This document shows, piece after piece, positions 1 through 9,307 of a DNA stretch of 64,000 bases. The notes beneath the pieces were generated by a model. That model saw only the letters and a list, made by a program, of their open reading frames with translations. It was not told the DNA's origin and did not search any database. Position 1 is the first letter of the stretch. Each line of letters starts with the position of its first letter. The stretch is from NCBI RefSeq assembly GCF_018860425.1, contig NZ_JAHKPI010000014.1, positions 1,178,329-1,242,328 on the forward strand, read 5' to 3'. The position numbers and the translations under genes are program-made. The stretch comes from Marinobacter sp. F3R08. Lineage in GTDB: Bacteria; Pseudomonadota; Gammaproteobacteria; Pseudomonadales; Oleiphilaceae.

Positions 1-54
1 GAGCGGGTAGTCCAGATTCGCGAATACGACGAGATTGTCCGGCTGGCCGGCTAA
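1..54 (+). CDS. C-terminal end of an unidentified protein (partial)
   Basis: The window opens inside a plus-strand reading frame that ends at a TAA at 52-54. Only the last 17 residues are present, ending IREYDEIVRLAG. Nothing in this fragment identifies a family. It converges on the LysE-type gene, with only five bases between the two stop codons. Confidence 0.45.
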   Translation, partial: ERVVQIREYDEIVRLAG

Positions 55-59
55 ACCGG

Positions 60-680
60 TTACTTCCCGTTCAGGATGCCAAGCACCAGTCGTCCTGCCA
101 GCCCGAGGAGAACGGCGCCAAAAATGCGCTCAAACCAGACGGCCTTTTGCCTGAGCAGAGTCAGCCATTTCGGGTTGGAGAACAGCCAGGCGACGATCAG
201 ATACCAGGACGTATCGATGACCAGCGCCGTTGAGGCATAGCCGAATTTTGCCAGCAGGCTGGTATCAGTGCCGACCACCTGGCTGAACAGCGCGAGGAAG
301 AATACGGCGATCTTCGGGTTGAAGAATGCAATCAGAAAGCCGTCCCGGGCTGCGCTTTTTGTGGTCGGGGGTTCCGGCAGTTCGCTATCCGTGTGGCCCT
401 TGGCCATCAGTCCTTTCGCCCCGAGCCAGGCGAGATAGGCGGCGCCGCCCCACTGAAGTATTGCAAACGCTGTGGGGGAGGCGGTGATGATGGCTGCCAG
501 CCCCAGGATGCTCAGAAACGCATAGATACCGACACCCATGCCGTGGGTCAGGGCGGTGATGACGCCATTACGGCGCCCGCCGGTGAGTGTCTGCTTGAGC
601 ACAAGCGCCAGCGAGGGGCCGGGCGACATGGCGCCCAGAATACAGATGGTGACAACGGCCAGCCAGGTGGCAAGCGTCAT
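60..680 (-). CDS. LysE/RhtB family amino-acid exporter
   Basis: A 206-residue inner-membrane protein of usual length for the LysE/RhtB superfamily, which exports amino acids or homoserine-lactone-like compounds by proton antiport. The N-terminus carries the family signature MSPGPSLALVLKQTLTGG (about residues 18-35), followed by hydrophobic segments that fit six membrane helices and the mid-protein FFNPKIAVFF motif that recurs in the family. The start ATG at 680 is preceded by AAAGGACGTATC. It is a single gene converging on the partial gene at the left edge. The substrate cannot be told from sequence. Confidence 0.88.
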   Translation of the reverse strand: MTLATWLAVVTICILGAMSPGPSLALVLKQTLTGGRRNGVITALTHGMGVGIYAFLSILGLAAIITASPTAFAILQWGGAAYLAWLGAKGLMAKGHTDSELPEPPTTKSAARDGFLIAFFNPKIAVFFLALFSQVVGTDTSLLAKFGYASTALVIDTSWYLIVAWLFSNPKWLTLLRQKAVWFERIFGAVLLGLAGRLVLGILNGK

Positions 681-819
681 GACAGATACGTCCTTTGCCT
701 ACGAACAGGCCGCCGATTCTAGCACCTTGGCCGGTCTCAAAAACCTGGAAACTGCAACCAGTTCAGAGTCTGCCGTGGCTCAGCTGGTCAACTGATCAGG
801 GAATGAACCCTGCGGCATC

Positions 820-2490
820 CTAGTCACCAGCCAGAATCCAGCGAGCTGCTTTCTCGGCGATCATCAGGGTGGGTGAGTTGGTGTTGCCGCTGGTAATGGT
901 TGGCATCACCCCGGCATCCACCACGCGCAGCCCGGCGACACCCCGAACCCTCAGATGCGGATCAAGCACCGCCTGATCATCATCCGGGTGCCCCATGCGG
1001 GTGGTGCCCACAGGATGGAAAATCGTGGTGCCAATGTCTCCGGCCAGTTTGGCGAGTTCGTCGTCGGTCTGGTACTGCAGGCCGGGTTTGAACTCCTCAG
1101 GCTGGTACTGCATGAAGGCAGGCTGTTCAGCGATGCGTCGGGTTACGCGCAATGAGTCTGCAGCCACTTTCCGATCCTCCGGGGTACTCAGATAGTTCGG
1201 AGCAATCGCCGGTGGCTGCTTTGGATCATTGCTGCGAATTCGTACAGTACCGCGGCTGGTGGGGTTCAGGTTGCAGACACTGGCGGTGATCGCCGGGAAA
1301 TTGTGCAGAGGTTGGCCAAAGGCTTCGAGACTCAGAGGCTGAACATGGTATTCAATGTTGGCGTGCTTGTACTCCTCGGAACTCCGGGTAAACAGGCACA
1401 GCTGTGACGGTGCCATGCTCATGGGGCCAGAGCGGGTCAGCAGGTACTCCAGGCCAATACGGGCTTTGCCGATCAGCGAGTTGGCCATGGTGTTCAGAGT
1501 AGTGACCCCGGTCACTTTATAAACGGAACGAATCTGAAGATGGTCTTGCAGGTTCTCACCAACACCGGGGAGATCGGCGACCACGTCAATGCCATGCTCG
1601 TTCAGAAGATCTGCAGGGCCAATTCCGGAGAGTTGCAGCAACTGCGGAGAGCCAATGGCTCCGGCACAGAGAATGACTTCCCGCTTTGCCCGGGCCGTCA
1701 TTTCGCCTTCGCCAGGCCGTTCGACACGCACACCCGTGCAGCGGGGGCCAGTGCCGTCGGTCGCCGTCTCAAGGCCAAGAACCTGCGTTGAATGCCAGAG
1801 TGTCAGGTTGGAGCGCTTTTCGGCTTCCCGGAGGAAGGCTTTTGCGGTATTCCAGCGCCAGCCGGAGCGCTGGTTGACCTCGAAGTAGTCCACCCCTTCA
1901 TTGTCGCCCCGGTTAAAGTCCCGGGTCCGGGGTATGCCGGCCTCGACGCACGCGCTGGCAAAGTCCTCGAGTACTTTCCACTTCAGACGCTGGCGCTCCA
2001 CACGCCACTCACCACCATGGCCGTGATACTTCCGGTGCTCTGGATCGGCATCGCCGCCGTCATCCAGGCGACAATGATCTTCGTGGCGCATGAAGTCGGG
2101 CAGGCAGTTGTCCCATTTCCAGGCATCATCACCGGTAATATCGGCCCATTGATCGTAGTCCCTCGCCTGGCCGCGAATGTAGAGCATGCCGTTGATGCTG
2201 GAGCAACCACCCAGGGTTTTACCCCGGGGGTAGATCAGCGACCGGCCGTTCAGGCCAGGGTCCGGCTCGGTGCGGAAGCGCCAGTCGGTACGCGGGTTGT
2301 CAATGCAGTACAGATAGCCAACAGGTATGTGGATCCAGTGGTAGTTATCCCGGCCGCCGGCCTCAATCAGCAAAACCCGGTTTTCCGGATTGGCGCTCAG
2401 GCGATTGGCGAGCAGGCAGCCGGCGGTGCCGGCACCTATCACGATGTAATCGAACTCCGGGTGTCCCTGTGCATTCTTGTTGTCGGACAT
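820..2490 (-). CDS. GMC-family FAD oxidoreductase (choline dehydrogenase-like)
   Basis: A 556-residue GMC oxidoreductase, the family of choline and alcohol dehydrogenases that oxidise a hydroxyl with FAD. The Rossmann motif DYIVIGAGTAGCLLANRLS is at about residues 14-32, the GMC signature GKTLGGCSSINGMLYIRG at about 90-107, and the active-site HPVGTTRMG and GNTNSPTLMIAEKAA motifs near the C-terminus. It lies just downstream of the methylmalonate-semialdehyde dehydrogenase-like gene on the same strand with about 28 bases between them, so the two are probably cotranscribed. An alcohol dehydrogenase feeding an aldehyde dehydrogenase is a sensible pair, but the substrate is not known. True BetA is possible but usually travels with betB and betI, which are absent here. 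Confidence 0.85.
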   Translation of the reverse strand: MSDNKNAQGHPEFDYIVIGAGTAGCLLANRLSANPENRVLLIEAGGRDNYHWIHIPVGYLYCIDNPRTDWRFRTEPDPGLNGRSLIYPRGKTLGGCSSINGMLYIRGQARDYDQWADITGDDAWKWDNCLPDFMRHEDHCRLDDGGDADPEHRKYHGHGGEWRVERQRLKWKVLEDFASACVEAGIPRTRDFNRGDNEGVDYFEVNQRSGWRWNTAKAFLREAEKRSNLTLWHSTQVLGLETATDGTGPRCTGVRVERPGEGEMTARAKREVILCAGAIGSPQLLQLSGIGPADLLNEHGIDVVADLPGVGENLQDHLQIRSVYKVTGVTTLNTMANSLIGKARIGLEYLLTRSGPMSMAPSQLCLFTRSSEEYKHANIEYHVQPLSLEAFGQPLHNFPAITASVCNLNPTSRGTVRIRSNDPKQPPAIAPNYLSTPEDRKVAADSLRVTRRIAEQPAFMQYQPEEFKPGLQYQTDDELAKLAGDIGTTIFHPVGTTRMGHPDDDQAVLDPHLRVRGVAGLRVVDAGVMPTITSGNTNSPTLMIAEKAARWILAGD

Positions 2491-2518
2491 GGCGTTTTCT
2501 CCGCAGCGGATTCAGTTA

Positions 2519-4030
2519 TTATTTTGCGGTAGGCATAACAAATTCTGCACCGGCATCGATGGAATCGGACCAGCGCTGCATGATGGATTTCTGGCGAGTG
2601 TAGAACTTCACGCCCTCTTCTCCATAGGCGTGGGTGTCGCCGAACATGGAACGCTTCCAGCCACCAAACCCGTGCCAGGCCATGGGGACCGGGATAGGCA
2701 CGTTGATGCCGACCATACCTACCTGAATGCGGCGGCCGAACTCCCGGGCCACACTGCCGCTCTCGGTAAAGCAGCTGACACCGTTGCCGAACTCATGATC
2801 ATTGATCAGGCGAATAGCGGTGCCGATATCCGGCACCCGAACGCAAACCAGAACAGGCCCAAAGATCTCTTCCCGGTAAATCGTCATGTCCGGGGTGGCG
2901 TGATCAAACAGCGTGCCACCCATCCAGAAACCATCCTTACAACCTTCGCCGGTGTTGGAGGCGTCAAACTCGCGGCCGTCCACAATCAGTTCAGCGCCCT
3001 CGGCCACACCCTTGTCAATGTAGCCGGTAATCCGCTGGTGTGCGGCGGCCGTGACAATCGGGCCCATTTCGGCGTCCAGCTGTTCGCCGTTTTTCACCTT
3101 CAGGGCACGGGTGCGTTCGGCCAGACGTGGCATGATCTTGTCCGCTACGTCGCCAACAAGCACTGCCACGCTGATGGCCATGCAGCGTTCGCCGGCACTG
3201 CCGTAAGCGGCGCCGATGAGGGCGTCTACTGCCTTGTCCAGGTCTGCATCGGGCATGACCACCATGTGATTCTTGGCACCGCCAAGCGCCTGGATCCGCT
3301 TGCCGTGTCTGGCGCCTTTCTCGTAGAGCAGGTTGGCAATCGGCGTAGAGCCGACAAAGCTCAGGGCCTGGACATCAGGATGTTCGATCAGGGCATTGAC
3401 GGCGTCCTTGTCACCCTGAACCACATTGAACACACCGTCGGGCAGTCCTGCCTGTTTCAGCAGGTCGGCAATCATCAGAGAGGCGCTCGGATCCAGTGGG
3501 CTTGGCTTCAGGACAAAGGTGTTACCGGCAGCAATTGCAACCGGGAACATCCACATGGGCACCATTGCCGGGAAGTTGAAGGGCGTGACCCCGGCGACGA
3601 CACCCAGGGGCTGGCGCGTAGTCCAGTTGTCGATGCCGGTGCTGACCTGCTCGGTGTAATCCCCTTTCAGCAACTGCGGAATACCGCAGGCGAATTCCAC
3701 AATATCGATGCCCCGGGCCACTTCACCCTGCGCATCGGTGAAGACCTTGCCGTGCTCAGCGGTAATTGCCCTGGCCAGGTCGTCTTTGTGTCTGTTCAGC
3801 AGCTCCAGGAACTTGAACATCACGCGGGCGCGCCGGATTGGTGGGGTATCTGCCCAGGCAGGAAACGCGGCATCAGCAGCGGCAACGGCCTTGTTTACAT
3901 CGGCTTGATTGGCGAGGGCAACCTGGCCAGTTACCTGGCCCGTGGCCGGATTAAAGACGTCCTGAGACTGGCTGGACGTGCCGGATGTTATTTCGCCATT
4001 GATATAATGCGAGATGCTTGCGTTAGTCAT
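2519..4030 (-). CDS. mmsA: CoA-acylating methylmalonate-semialdehyde dehydrogenase-like protein
   Basis: A 503-residue aldehyde dehydrogenase of the MmsA type, which converts methylmalonate semialdehyde (or malonate semialdehyde) to propionyl-CoA or acetyl-CoA with NAD+ and CoA. The family patterns [26 protein letters not shown] and [14 protein letters not shown] (catalytic Cys) are all present, as is a C-terminal [13 protein letters not shown] chose the ATG at 4030, which has GAGG six bases upstream; a longer frame could start 12 bases earlier. It is first in a probable operon with the GMC oxidoreductase and is divergent from a LysR gene that likely controls it. Related CoA-dependent aldehyde dehydrogenases could act on other semialdehydes. 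Confidence 0.88.
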   Translation of the reverse strand: MTNASISHYINGEITSGTSSQSQDVFNPATGQVTGQVALANQADVNKAVAAADAAFPAWADTPPIRRARVMFKFLELLNRHKDDLARAITAEHGKVFTDAQGEVARGIDIVEFACGIPQLLKGDYTEQVSTGIDNWTTRQPLGVVAGVTPFNFPAMVPMWMFPVAIAAGNTFVLKPSPLDPSASLMIADLLKQAGLPDGVFNVVQGDKDAVNALIEHPDVQALSFVGSTPIANLLYEKGARHGKRIQALGGAKNHMVVMPDADLDKAVDALIGAAYGSAGERCMAISVAVLVGDVADKIMPRLAERTRALKVKNGEQLDAEMGPIVTAAAHQRITGYIDKGVAEGAELIVDGREFDASNTGEGCKDGFWMGGTLFDHATPDMTIYREEIFGPVLVCVRVPDIGTAIRLINDHEFGNGVSCFTESGSVAREFGRRIQVGMVGINVPIPVPMAWHGFGGWKRSMFGDTHAYGEEGVKFYTRQKSIMQRWSDSIDAGAEFVMPTAK

Positions 4031-4120
4031 GGAATGCCTCAAGAAGCCTGATGTTTAATGATTAGTCATACAGCCTATGGATGCCCCGAGACCAAAGCAA
4101 TTGAGATTTCTAAAATCAGA

Positions 4121-4139
4121 ATATAAGATAAATTTATAT
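4121..4139. promoter_or_regulatory. AT-rich inverted repeat in the mmsA/LysR divergent region
   Basis: ATATAA and TTATAT form a perfect six-base inverted repeat with a seven-base spacer, in an unusually AT-rich stretch between the divergent mmsA-like and LysR genes. Its position suits a LysR operator, but no direct evidence links it to that regulator. Confidence 0.3.
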
Positions 4140-4163
4140 CACATGCGCCTCAGAGAACTCCTT

Positions 4164-5075
4164 ATGCACCCACTCCAGACCCTTCGGGCATTCGTTACCG
4201 TGGCGAGAGAAGGCAGTGTGTCCCGGGCTGCGACCCGTCTGCATCTGACCCAACCGGCGGTGAGTCTCAAACTCAAGCAGTTGCAGAACGAACTGGATCT
4301 GAAGCTGTTTCTGCGCAAACCCCAGGGGCTGGTTCTGACCCCGGATGGTCAGGCGCTTTTACCTTCTGCTGAGAAGGCCCTGGCGGCGGTGGCGGCCTTT
4401 GAGAAGAGCGCCCGGGCATTGCACAGTACCCTGAGAGGGCGTTTGCGGATTGGCACGATCGTGGACCCGGAGTTCATCCGTCTTGGCGCGTTTCTGCACC
4501 GCCTGGTGGAGCGGGCACCTCAACTTGAAACTGAACTGCGGCAGGGAATGAGTGGCAGTGTGTTGGAGCAGGTTCGTGATGGTCGGCTGGATGTCGGTTT
4601 TTTTCTGGCGCCGCCGGACCTGGGGCCCGGCGCTCTGGCGCCCGAAGTGGTCTTTCGGGAACTGACCCGATTTCACTATCATGTGATAGCTCCGGCGGGT
4701 TGGGAGTCAAGAATCCGATCTGCAGACTGGAGCGATCTGGCGGGCATGCCCTGGATAGTGACCCCTGAGAACTCGGTGCATCATCGATTACTCCGGGGAA
4801 CCCTGGAACCGCTGGGCCTTTTGCCTCATGGCGTCGCTCAGGTCGACCAGGAAGCCTGCATGCTGGATCTGGTTCGCGCCGGCGTTGGCTTGAGTCTCGC
4901 ACGAGATGCCCTGGCAATGACGGAGCGTCAGGAGCGTGGGCTGTTGGTGGTAGAGGGGATTCAGCTACCCTGTGCGCTGAGCTTTATCTGGCATCGTGAC
5001 CGTCAGGATGAACCCCTGGTAGCAGAAGCACTGGAAGCCCTCGCCGGAGTCTGGAATTCGCCGGCGATTGCCTGA
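4164..5075 (+). CDS. LysR-family transcriptional regulator
   Basis: A 303-residue LysR regulator. The N-terminal winged helix-turn-helix is clear (LQTLRAFVTVAREGSVSRAA, then TQPAVSLKLKQLQ), followed by a hinge and a LysR substrate-binding domain. The frame is open further upstream to 4077, but the ATG at 4164 puts the helix-turn-helix at the usual distance from the N-terminus. It is divergent from the mmsA/GMC pair, the classical LysR arrangement, so it probably senses an intermediate of that pathway and activates those genes. The effector is unknown. Confidence 0.85.
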   Translation: MHPLQTLRAFVTVAREGSVSRAATRLHLTQPAVSLKLKQLQNELDLKLFLRKPQGLVLTPDGQALLPSAEKALAAVAAFEKSARALHSTLRGRLRIGTIVDPEFIRLGAFLHRLVERAPQLETELRQGMSGSVLEQVRDGRLDVGFFLAPPDLGPGALAPEVVFRELTRFHYHVIAPAGWESRIRSADWSDLAGMPWIVTPENSVHHRLLRGTLEPLGLLPHGVAQVDQEACMLDLVRAGVGLSLARDALAMTERQERGLLVVEGIQLPCALSFIWHRDRQDEPLVAEALEALAGVWNSPAIA

Positions 5076-5118
5076 ACCAGGGCAGCGGTAAATGACCACA
5101 TGCGTGGGTAAAACAGAG

Positions 5119-5571
5119 TCAATCCGTGTTGAGGGTCGGGTAGACCGAGCGTGACAGGGTTGGTTGGCAGCCAACAACGTGCCGCGCCTGTTCGTGTGCG
5201 TGCAGGTACCAGCGCAGGCCTGGCTGGGTGAACGTATAGCCCGTGATGGGAAAGTCTGCCGTTTCCATGGTGGCCGGGATGGGGGAGCCGTTGGCGTGCC
5301 GATAAACGCAGCTGACGCCAAGAGTCAGGCTGGTTGACAGCGGTAGCTCAATGAAGCCGTCCTCTCTGACCAACGGTTCCTCGCCATTGATATTGATGAT
5401 CTTCAGGCAGGGACCGTAGTGAACCCGGTCAAGATCATCAAGGTACTCGTTCAGACAGTGGCGGGCACTGAGATAAACCGAGTCTGAGTCCATTGCTGTT
5501 TCGGTCGGGGGGCGTGACTGACATCCCGAGAGTAGCAGCAACACTGAAACTGCTAGCAATGTGTGTTTCAT
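5119..5571 (-). CDS. small predicted lipoprotein of unknown function
   Basis: A 150-residue protein starting MKHTLLAVSVLLLLSGCQSR. The hydrophobic leader followed by LSGC is a type II signal peptide, so the mature protein would begin at Cys17 and be anchored in the outer or inner membrane. I recognise no domain in the rest. The frame could extend to 5643, but the ATG at 5571 places the signal peptide at the N-terminus. It converges on the LysR gene. Confidence 0.7.
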   Translation of the reverse strand: MKHTLLAVSVLLLLSGCQSRPPTETAMDSDSVYLSARHCLNEYLDDLDRVHYGPCLKIININGEEPLVREDGFIELPLSTSLTLGVSCVYRHANGSPIPATMETADFPITGYTFTQPGLRWYLHAHEQARHVVGCQPTLSRSVYPTLNTD

Positions 5572-5686
5572 GAGGACTCCTGCGCATAAGCTCGATGACC
5601 AATCCTGGAACGACTCGTCCAGCCTATGAGGTAAACCCGGCATAGTCCAGCAGGCTCGCCTTGTGCCCGTCTCTTTTTCAGAGCGT

Positions 5687-7564
5687 TTACAGCCGGAAGC
5701 CCTGGGAAGCCTCAGTCAGGGTGCTTACCTGGGAGGACAGACGCTCAACATGGGCATTGAGTTTCTGGCGAATGTCCGAGGTTTCGCGGGTGTGACCATG
5801 GATTTGTTCAACTTTCTGCGCGATCTCTTCGGTTGTGGTCGATATGCCCTCGACAGAAGAAACCACTTGATTCATATCTCCTGCCAGTTGCTGGACAGAC
5901 CCGGTGATCTGCTCGATCGACTTCGCAGCCTCTTTCGAGCTTTCCTCACCTTCGCCTGCGGAGTTAAGCCCCTCTTTCATCAGCTGGGATATGGCCAGGG
6001 TTTCACGATTGAGCGAATCCACGATGTCAGCGATGCCATTGGTTGCAGACACCGTTTTCTCCGCCAGCGAGCGCACTTCATCTGCAACGACTGAAAAACC
6101 TCTGCCGGCCTCTCCGGCCCTGGCCGCCTCAATGGCGGCATTGAGTGCCAGCAGATTGGTTTGCTCGGCCAGGCCATTGATTACGCCGACAATGGAGTTG
6201 ACCTTCTCGCCGGTTTTGTTCAGCTGGGTTACCTGATCGTGGGTTTTCTGAATCCGCTCTGCCAGCTCGGTCATGGTTTTCGCGCTTCGCCTGACGACCT
6301 CGGCTCCGGAATGGGCCGCACCGTTGGCGCTCTGAACCGCGTCATTGACTGACTGTGTGTACTGGGCGATATCTACAGCGGTGTGTGAGATTTCCTGAAC
6401 CGCAGTGGCAGTTTGTTCGGTTTCATCTTCAACCTTTTCTCCATTTTGCTCCATCTGATCAATGAGCGCGTCCAGTTCAGCCTGAAGCCCGGACAGCGTC
6501 CGATTGCCCTCGACCACCTGGCCGATTACATCGGATACATCGTCCAGCATTTTGTTGGTCGCCTGTCCCAGCCGATTGAACTCATCATTCGTATTGCGCC
6601 CAGGCACGAGGCGCTGGCTAAGATCACCGCCGGCGACATGGGTAAGCAGATTGACCGTTTCATTGAGTCGCCTTACCAGGGTTCTGGACGCGGTTGTCAG
6701 CGTTATTATCAGAATGGCAAGAACCACGGTCGCAGTTGCAATGATCAGCCAGGTCGAGGCTGTCCGGGCTTTCTCAGCCTGCTGGCTGGCGGCCACGATA
6801 ATGTCCTGCCGGAGCAACTGGTTCTGTTCGGTAATCAGGGTGCGAATTCGGATGCCGGTGGCCGCCAGCCGGGTTTCGATGGCAGACAACGAGCCGATCA
6901 GCGTCTCAGCTTCAGAAAACGCTTCGTCGAACGTCTGGACTGCCTTACCGATGTCGATTTCCTGCCAGTCCATCTCTGCGACGGTTGCCTGCATTCGCGC
7001 CAGTGCCTCTCGGGTCGCCTGTGCATAGGATGCGTTGAACGTGGACAGAAAATCCCGGTAGTTGGCGGAGATGATGTTGATGTCGTCGTTAAAGATCGAG
7101 ATGCTGATTTTTCGCAGTCTGTCATCAATAGCGGCGGACATTGCCGCTTTCAGCCCGTGTGATGAGGTAAGGCCCAGTTCCTGGTTCAGGGCCAGCCATT
7201 CGGTGCGAAGTCGGGTATACTCTGCAACCTGCTCGTGGATTTGTTGCGCAGCGGTTTTAACCGCGTCGCCTGCAAGGACTTCGGCTGATTGGCTGAGCGC
7301 AGCTGCCTGGGATGTGAGTGAGACCAGTTGCTCCTGATAGTTTTCAACCTGATCTGGCTCAAGGCTCCCGCTGCCCCGTTCCAGTGCCAGCCAGTCGTTG
7401 AGAAGGGTAAGGGAAGCGGATTCGTAGGCCTGAGCCTGGCCGCGCGCTTCATAAGCGTCTGATACCCTGCCGAGTCCGCTCAGCGAAGCCAGGGTGGCAA
7501 CTGCCAGACCAGCCAGCGTGGCAACAATCAACAGCATGAACTTCTGTTTCCAGGACAGAGCCAT
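5687..7564 (-). CDS. methyl-accepting chemotaxis protein
   Basis: A 625-residue chemoreceptor. A first membrane helix lies at about residues 8-30, followed by a large helical periplasmic sensor (about 30-275), a second helix (about 276-298), a HAMP linker and a cytoplasmic signalling domain with the hairpin tip [19 protein letters not shown]. The long all-helical sensor is more like a helical-bimodular or four-helix bundle than a Cache domain, but the ligand cannot be read from sequence. The ATG at 7564 follows GGAG by seven bases; a TTG one codon upstream is less likely. It stands alone, divergent from the TauE/SafE permease. Confidence 0.92.
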   Translation of the reverse strand: MALSWKQKFMLLIVATLAGLAVATLASLSGLGRVSDAYEARGQAQAYESASLTLLNDWLALERGSGSLEPDQVENYQEQLVSLTSQAAALSQSAEVLAGDAVKTAAQQIHEQVAEYTRLRTEWLALNQELGLTSSHGLKAAMSAAIDDRLRKISISIFNDDINIISANYRDFLSTFNASYAQATREALARMQATVAEMDWQEIDIGKAVQTFDEAFSEAETLIGSLSAIETRLAATGIRIRTLITEQNQLLRQDIIVAASQQAEKARTASTWLIIATATVVLAILIITLTTASRTLVRRLNETVNLLTHVAGGDLSQRLVPGRNTNDEFNRLGQATNKMLDDVSDVIGQVVEGNRTLSGLQAELDALIDQMEQNGEKVEDETEQTATAVQEISHTAVDIAQYTQSVNDAVQSANGAAHSGAEVVRRSAKTMTELAERIQKTHDQVTQLNKTGEKVNSIVGVINGLAEQTNLLALNAAIEAARAGEAGRGFSVVADEVRSLAEKTVSATNGIADIVDSLNRETLAISQLMKEGLNSAGEGEESSKEAAKSIEQITGSVQQLAGDMNQVVSSVEGISTTTEEIAQKVEQIHGHTRETSDIRQKLNAHVERLSSQVSTLTEASQGFRL

Positions 7565-7596
7565 CAATATTCTCCGGACAATGTTGTTTTTCTTCT

Positions 7597-7621
7597 TAAC
7601 TGTCTGAGTGGCGGACAGTTA
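7597..7621. promoter_or_regulatory. 8-bp inverted repeat between chemoreceptor and TauE genes
   Basis: TAACTGTC and GACAGTTA form a perfect eight-base inverted repeat with a nine-base spacer. It sits about midway between the divergent start codons at 7564 and 7658, where a dimeric repressor could act on both genes. No known regulator motif is recognised. Confidence 0.4.
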
Positions 7622-7657
7622 CGGAAAGATACCGGTCTTTTTCACAATTGGGAATCC

Positions 7658-8434
7658 ATGTCTGATCTTGCGATTTATCAATACCTGCTGATTGCCCTCA
7701 TCTTTATCTGGAGCGGTTTTGTCCGGTCCGGGCTGGGTTTCGGTGGCGCCGTTCTGTCATTGCCATTTCTGTTGCTGGTGCTTGATCAGCCACTGGTCTT
7801 CTTGCCGATTATTGCTGTCCACCTTCTGGTGTTCTCGTCACTGACTATCTGGATGAACAATCGCACCGTGGCCGGAGAGCAACGAACAGCAGGCTCTGGA
7901 ACCGTTGACTGGCAATACCTGTGGCGGATTCTTGGCATTATGATTGTGCCCAAGTTGATTGGAGTCTTTGGCCTTATCACCATGCCCGCCGATATCCTGA
8001 GTGCCATTATTTTTGTGATCGTGGCGCTTTATTCGGTTTCCTACATCATCAACCGTCCGTTCCGCAGCGGCAGCAAAGCGGTGGATGCAATATTCCTGAT
8101 GGTGGGAGGGTACATCAGTGGCACATCCCTGATCGGCGCACCTCTGATCATTGCGGTAGCCGCACAGCATCTCCCGAAAGAAAAGCTTCGGGATACCCTG
8201 TTTGCACTCTGGTTTATCCTGGTGCTGATCAAGATGGCGGCATTCATCTGGGCCGGTGTGGACCTTCAGCTTATCCACCATCTGTGGTTGCTGCCATGTG
8301 CTGCGATTGGTCATGTCATCGGACTCTACGCCCATGACCGCATCCTGCGGGCCGAAACCCCAGTGTTTTTCCGGCTGCTGGGGGCGGTACTGCTGGTAGT
8401 AAGCAGCGTCGGCATTGTCAGCGTGTTGTGGTGA
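7658..8434 (+). CDS. TauE/SafE family sulfite/anion permease
   Basis: A 258-residue multi-spanning membrane protein with the TauE/SafE opening pattern (VRSGLGFGGAVLSLPFLLLV at about residues 23-42) and a second half-repeat around the GGYISGTSLIGAPLIIAVAA segment. The family exports sulfite, sulfoacetate or similar organosulfur anions, though many members have no known substrate. It is a single gene; there are no sulfur-metabolism genes next to it to suggest the substrate. Confidence 0.82.
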   Translation: MSDLAIYQYLLIALIFIWSGFVRSGLGFGGAVLSLPFLLLVLDQPLVFLPIIAVHLLVFSSLTIWMNNRTVAGEQRTAGSGTVDWQYLWRILGIMIVPKLIGVFGLITMPADILSAIIFVIVALYSVSYIINRPFRSGSKAVDAIFLMVGGYISGTSLIGAPLIIAVAAQHLPKEKLRDTLFALWFILVLIKMAAFIWAGVDLQLIHHLWLLPCAAIGHVIGLYAHDRILRAETPVFFRLLGAVLLVVSSVGIVSVLW

Positions 8435-8449
8435 GTCGGGCGGCAGGCC

Positions 8450-9115
8450 TCAGCCCGTTCGCCCGAACACCCGTTCAAAGAAGCCTACTTCCCGGACATC
8501 AGGTATCGGAAGATTATCGACGTCTTCCATCGCCTTTCGCCAGAATTTGTCCGGTTCATCCAGGTGGGCCACTTTCGCCCGTTCCTCGCGGCTGTAGTGA
8601 TTGTGTTCCCCGCTAATACCCTCAGCTATCAGTTCCTGGGCCCAGAGATATATGGCCGCCCGTACCGTTCTGAGCAAGCGGCCGTACACTTCGCGACTCA
8701 GGTTAATGGCCAGTTCGGCGGTCAGGTTGATCTGCTTCTGTAGTGTCGCCATTTCCTCTTTATCCAGAAGCACCCGATTGCCATTGCCCTTCTTGCAATT
8801 CACGCAGACCTTTTCGAGGGCTTTTATGCCGTCGAGCAGATCCATGTATCCGAATGATTTCTTCTGTTGGTCGTCGACTGGTGCAGGAATCCAGCCATAT
8901 TGAGGCGATTTGGCTACGATGTGTCCATGCAGTTCACGACGGTAGGGCGGGGCGGCCTCAACGTCCTGATAGCCGTCAAATTCGGTGCGCAGCCAGGCGG
9001 CCATTTTCCGGTGGCGAAGCATCATGGCCAGGGTGATGGCTGAGGGTATGATCCCTTCGAGCAACTCTGCAGAATCCTGCGTGCGCTCGTCGAGATGGTT
9101 AACGGATGTCGACAT
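8450..9115 (-). CDS. AbiTii-like domain protein, stand-alone
   Basis: A 221-residue soluble protein with no signal peptide. Its first 55 residues (helical segment, then AAWLRTEFDGYQDVEAAPPY and RRELHGHI) resemble, from memory, the AbiTii domain, whose hallmark is a helix ending in a W...ElxGY motif followed by a PxYR segment. AbiTii proteins are associated with phage abortive infection or occur as an N-terminal module on other effectors. Here the remainder is helical, contains a CVNCKK motif, and shows no recognisable effector domain. No partner gene flanks it. The ATG at 9115 has GAGGAG immediately upstream. Confidence 0.5.
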   Translation of the reverse strand: MSTSVNHLDERTQDSAELLEGIIPSAITLAMMLRHRKMAAWLRTEFDGYQDVEAAPPYRRELHGHIVAKSPQYGWIPAPVDDQQKKSFGYMDLLDGIKALEKVCVNCKKGNGNRVLLDKEEMATLQKQINLTAELAINLSREVYGRLLRTVRAAIYLWAQELIAEGISGEHNHYSREERAKVAHLDEPDKFWRKAMEDVDNLPIPDVREVGFFERVFGRTG

Positions 9116-9128
9116 TTCTCCTCCTCGG

Positions 9129-9169
9129 CAACGGGATTGCCGGTACCTCTCCCCGTTGTCCGTTTTTTT
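9129..9169 (+). terminator. possible hairpin plus T-run
   Basis: CAACGGG (9129-9135) pairs with CCCGTTG (9152-9158), and a run of seven T follows at 9163-9169 after a four-base gap. It lies in the leader of the AbiTii-like gene and reads toward pcm on the plus strand. The loop is long and the gap before the T-run is unusual, so this is only a candidate. Confidence 0.25.
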
Positions 9170-9307
9170 GTTTTTGGTGTTGGATGGTTTTATCTGTCAT
9201 TGCCGGTGAATGGAAAGTAGTCAGATAATGCCGTTATCGCCGTTGTAAAAAAGTTACTGCTTTGTAACGGCCAGTAAGCAGTCGGATCACTGACAGGATA
9301 AGAAACA

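Noticed and set aside
2477..4051. A 524-codon plus-strand open frame opposite the mmsA-like gene
   Set aside because: It is antisense to a well-supported aldehyde dehydrogenase and has no recognisable domain. Long antisense frames are common at this base composition.
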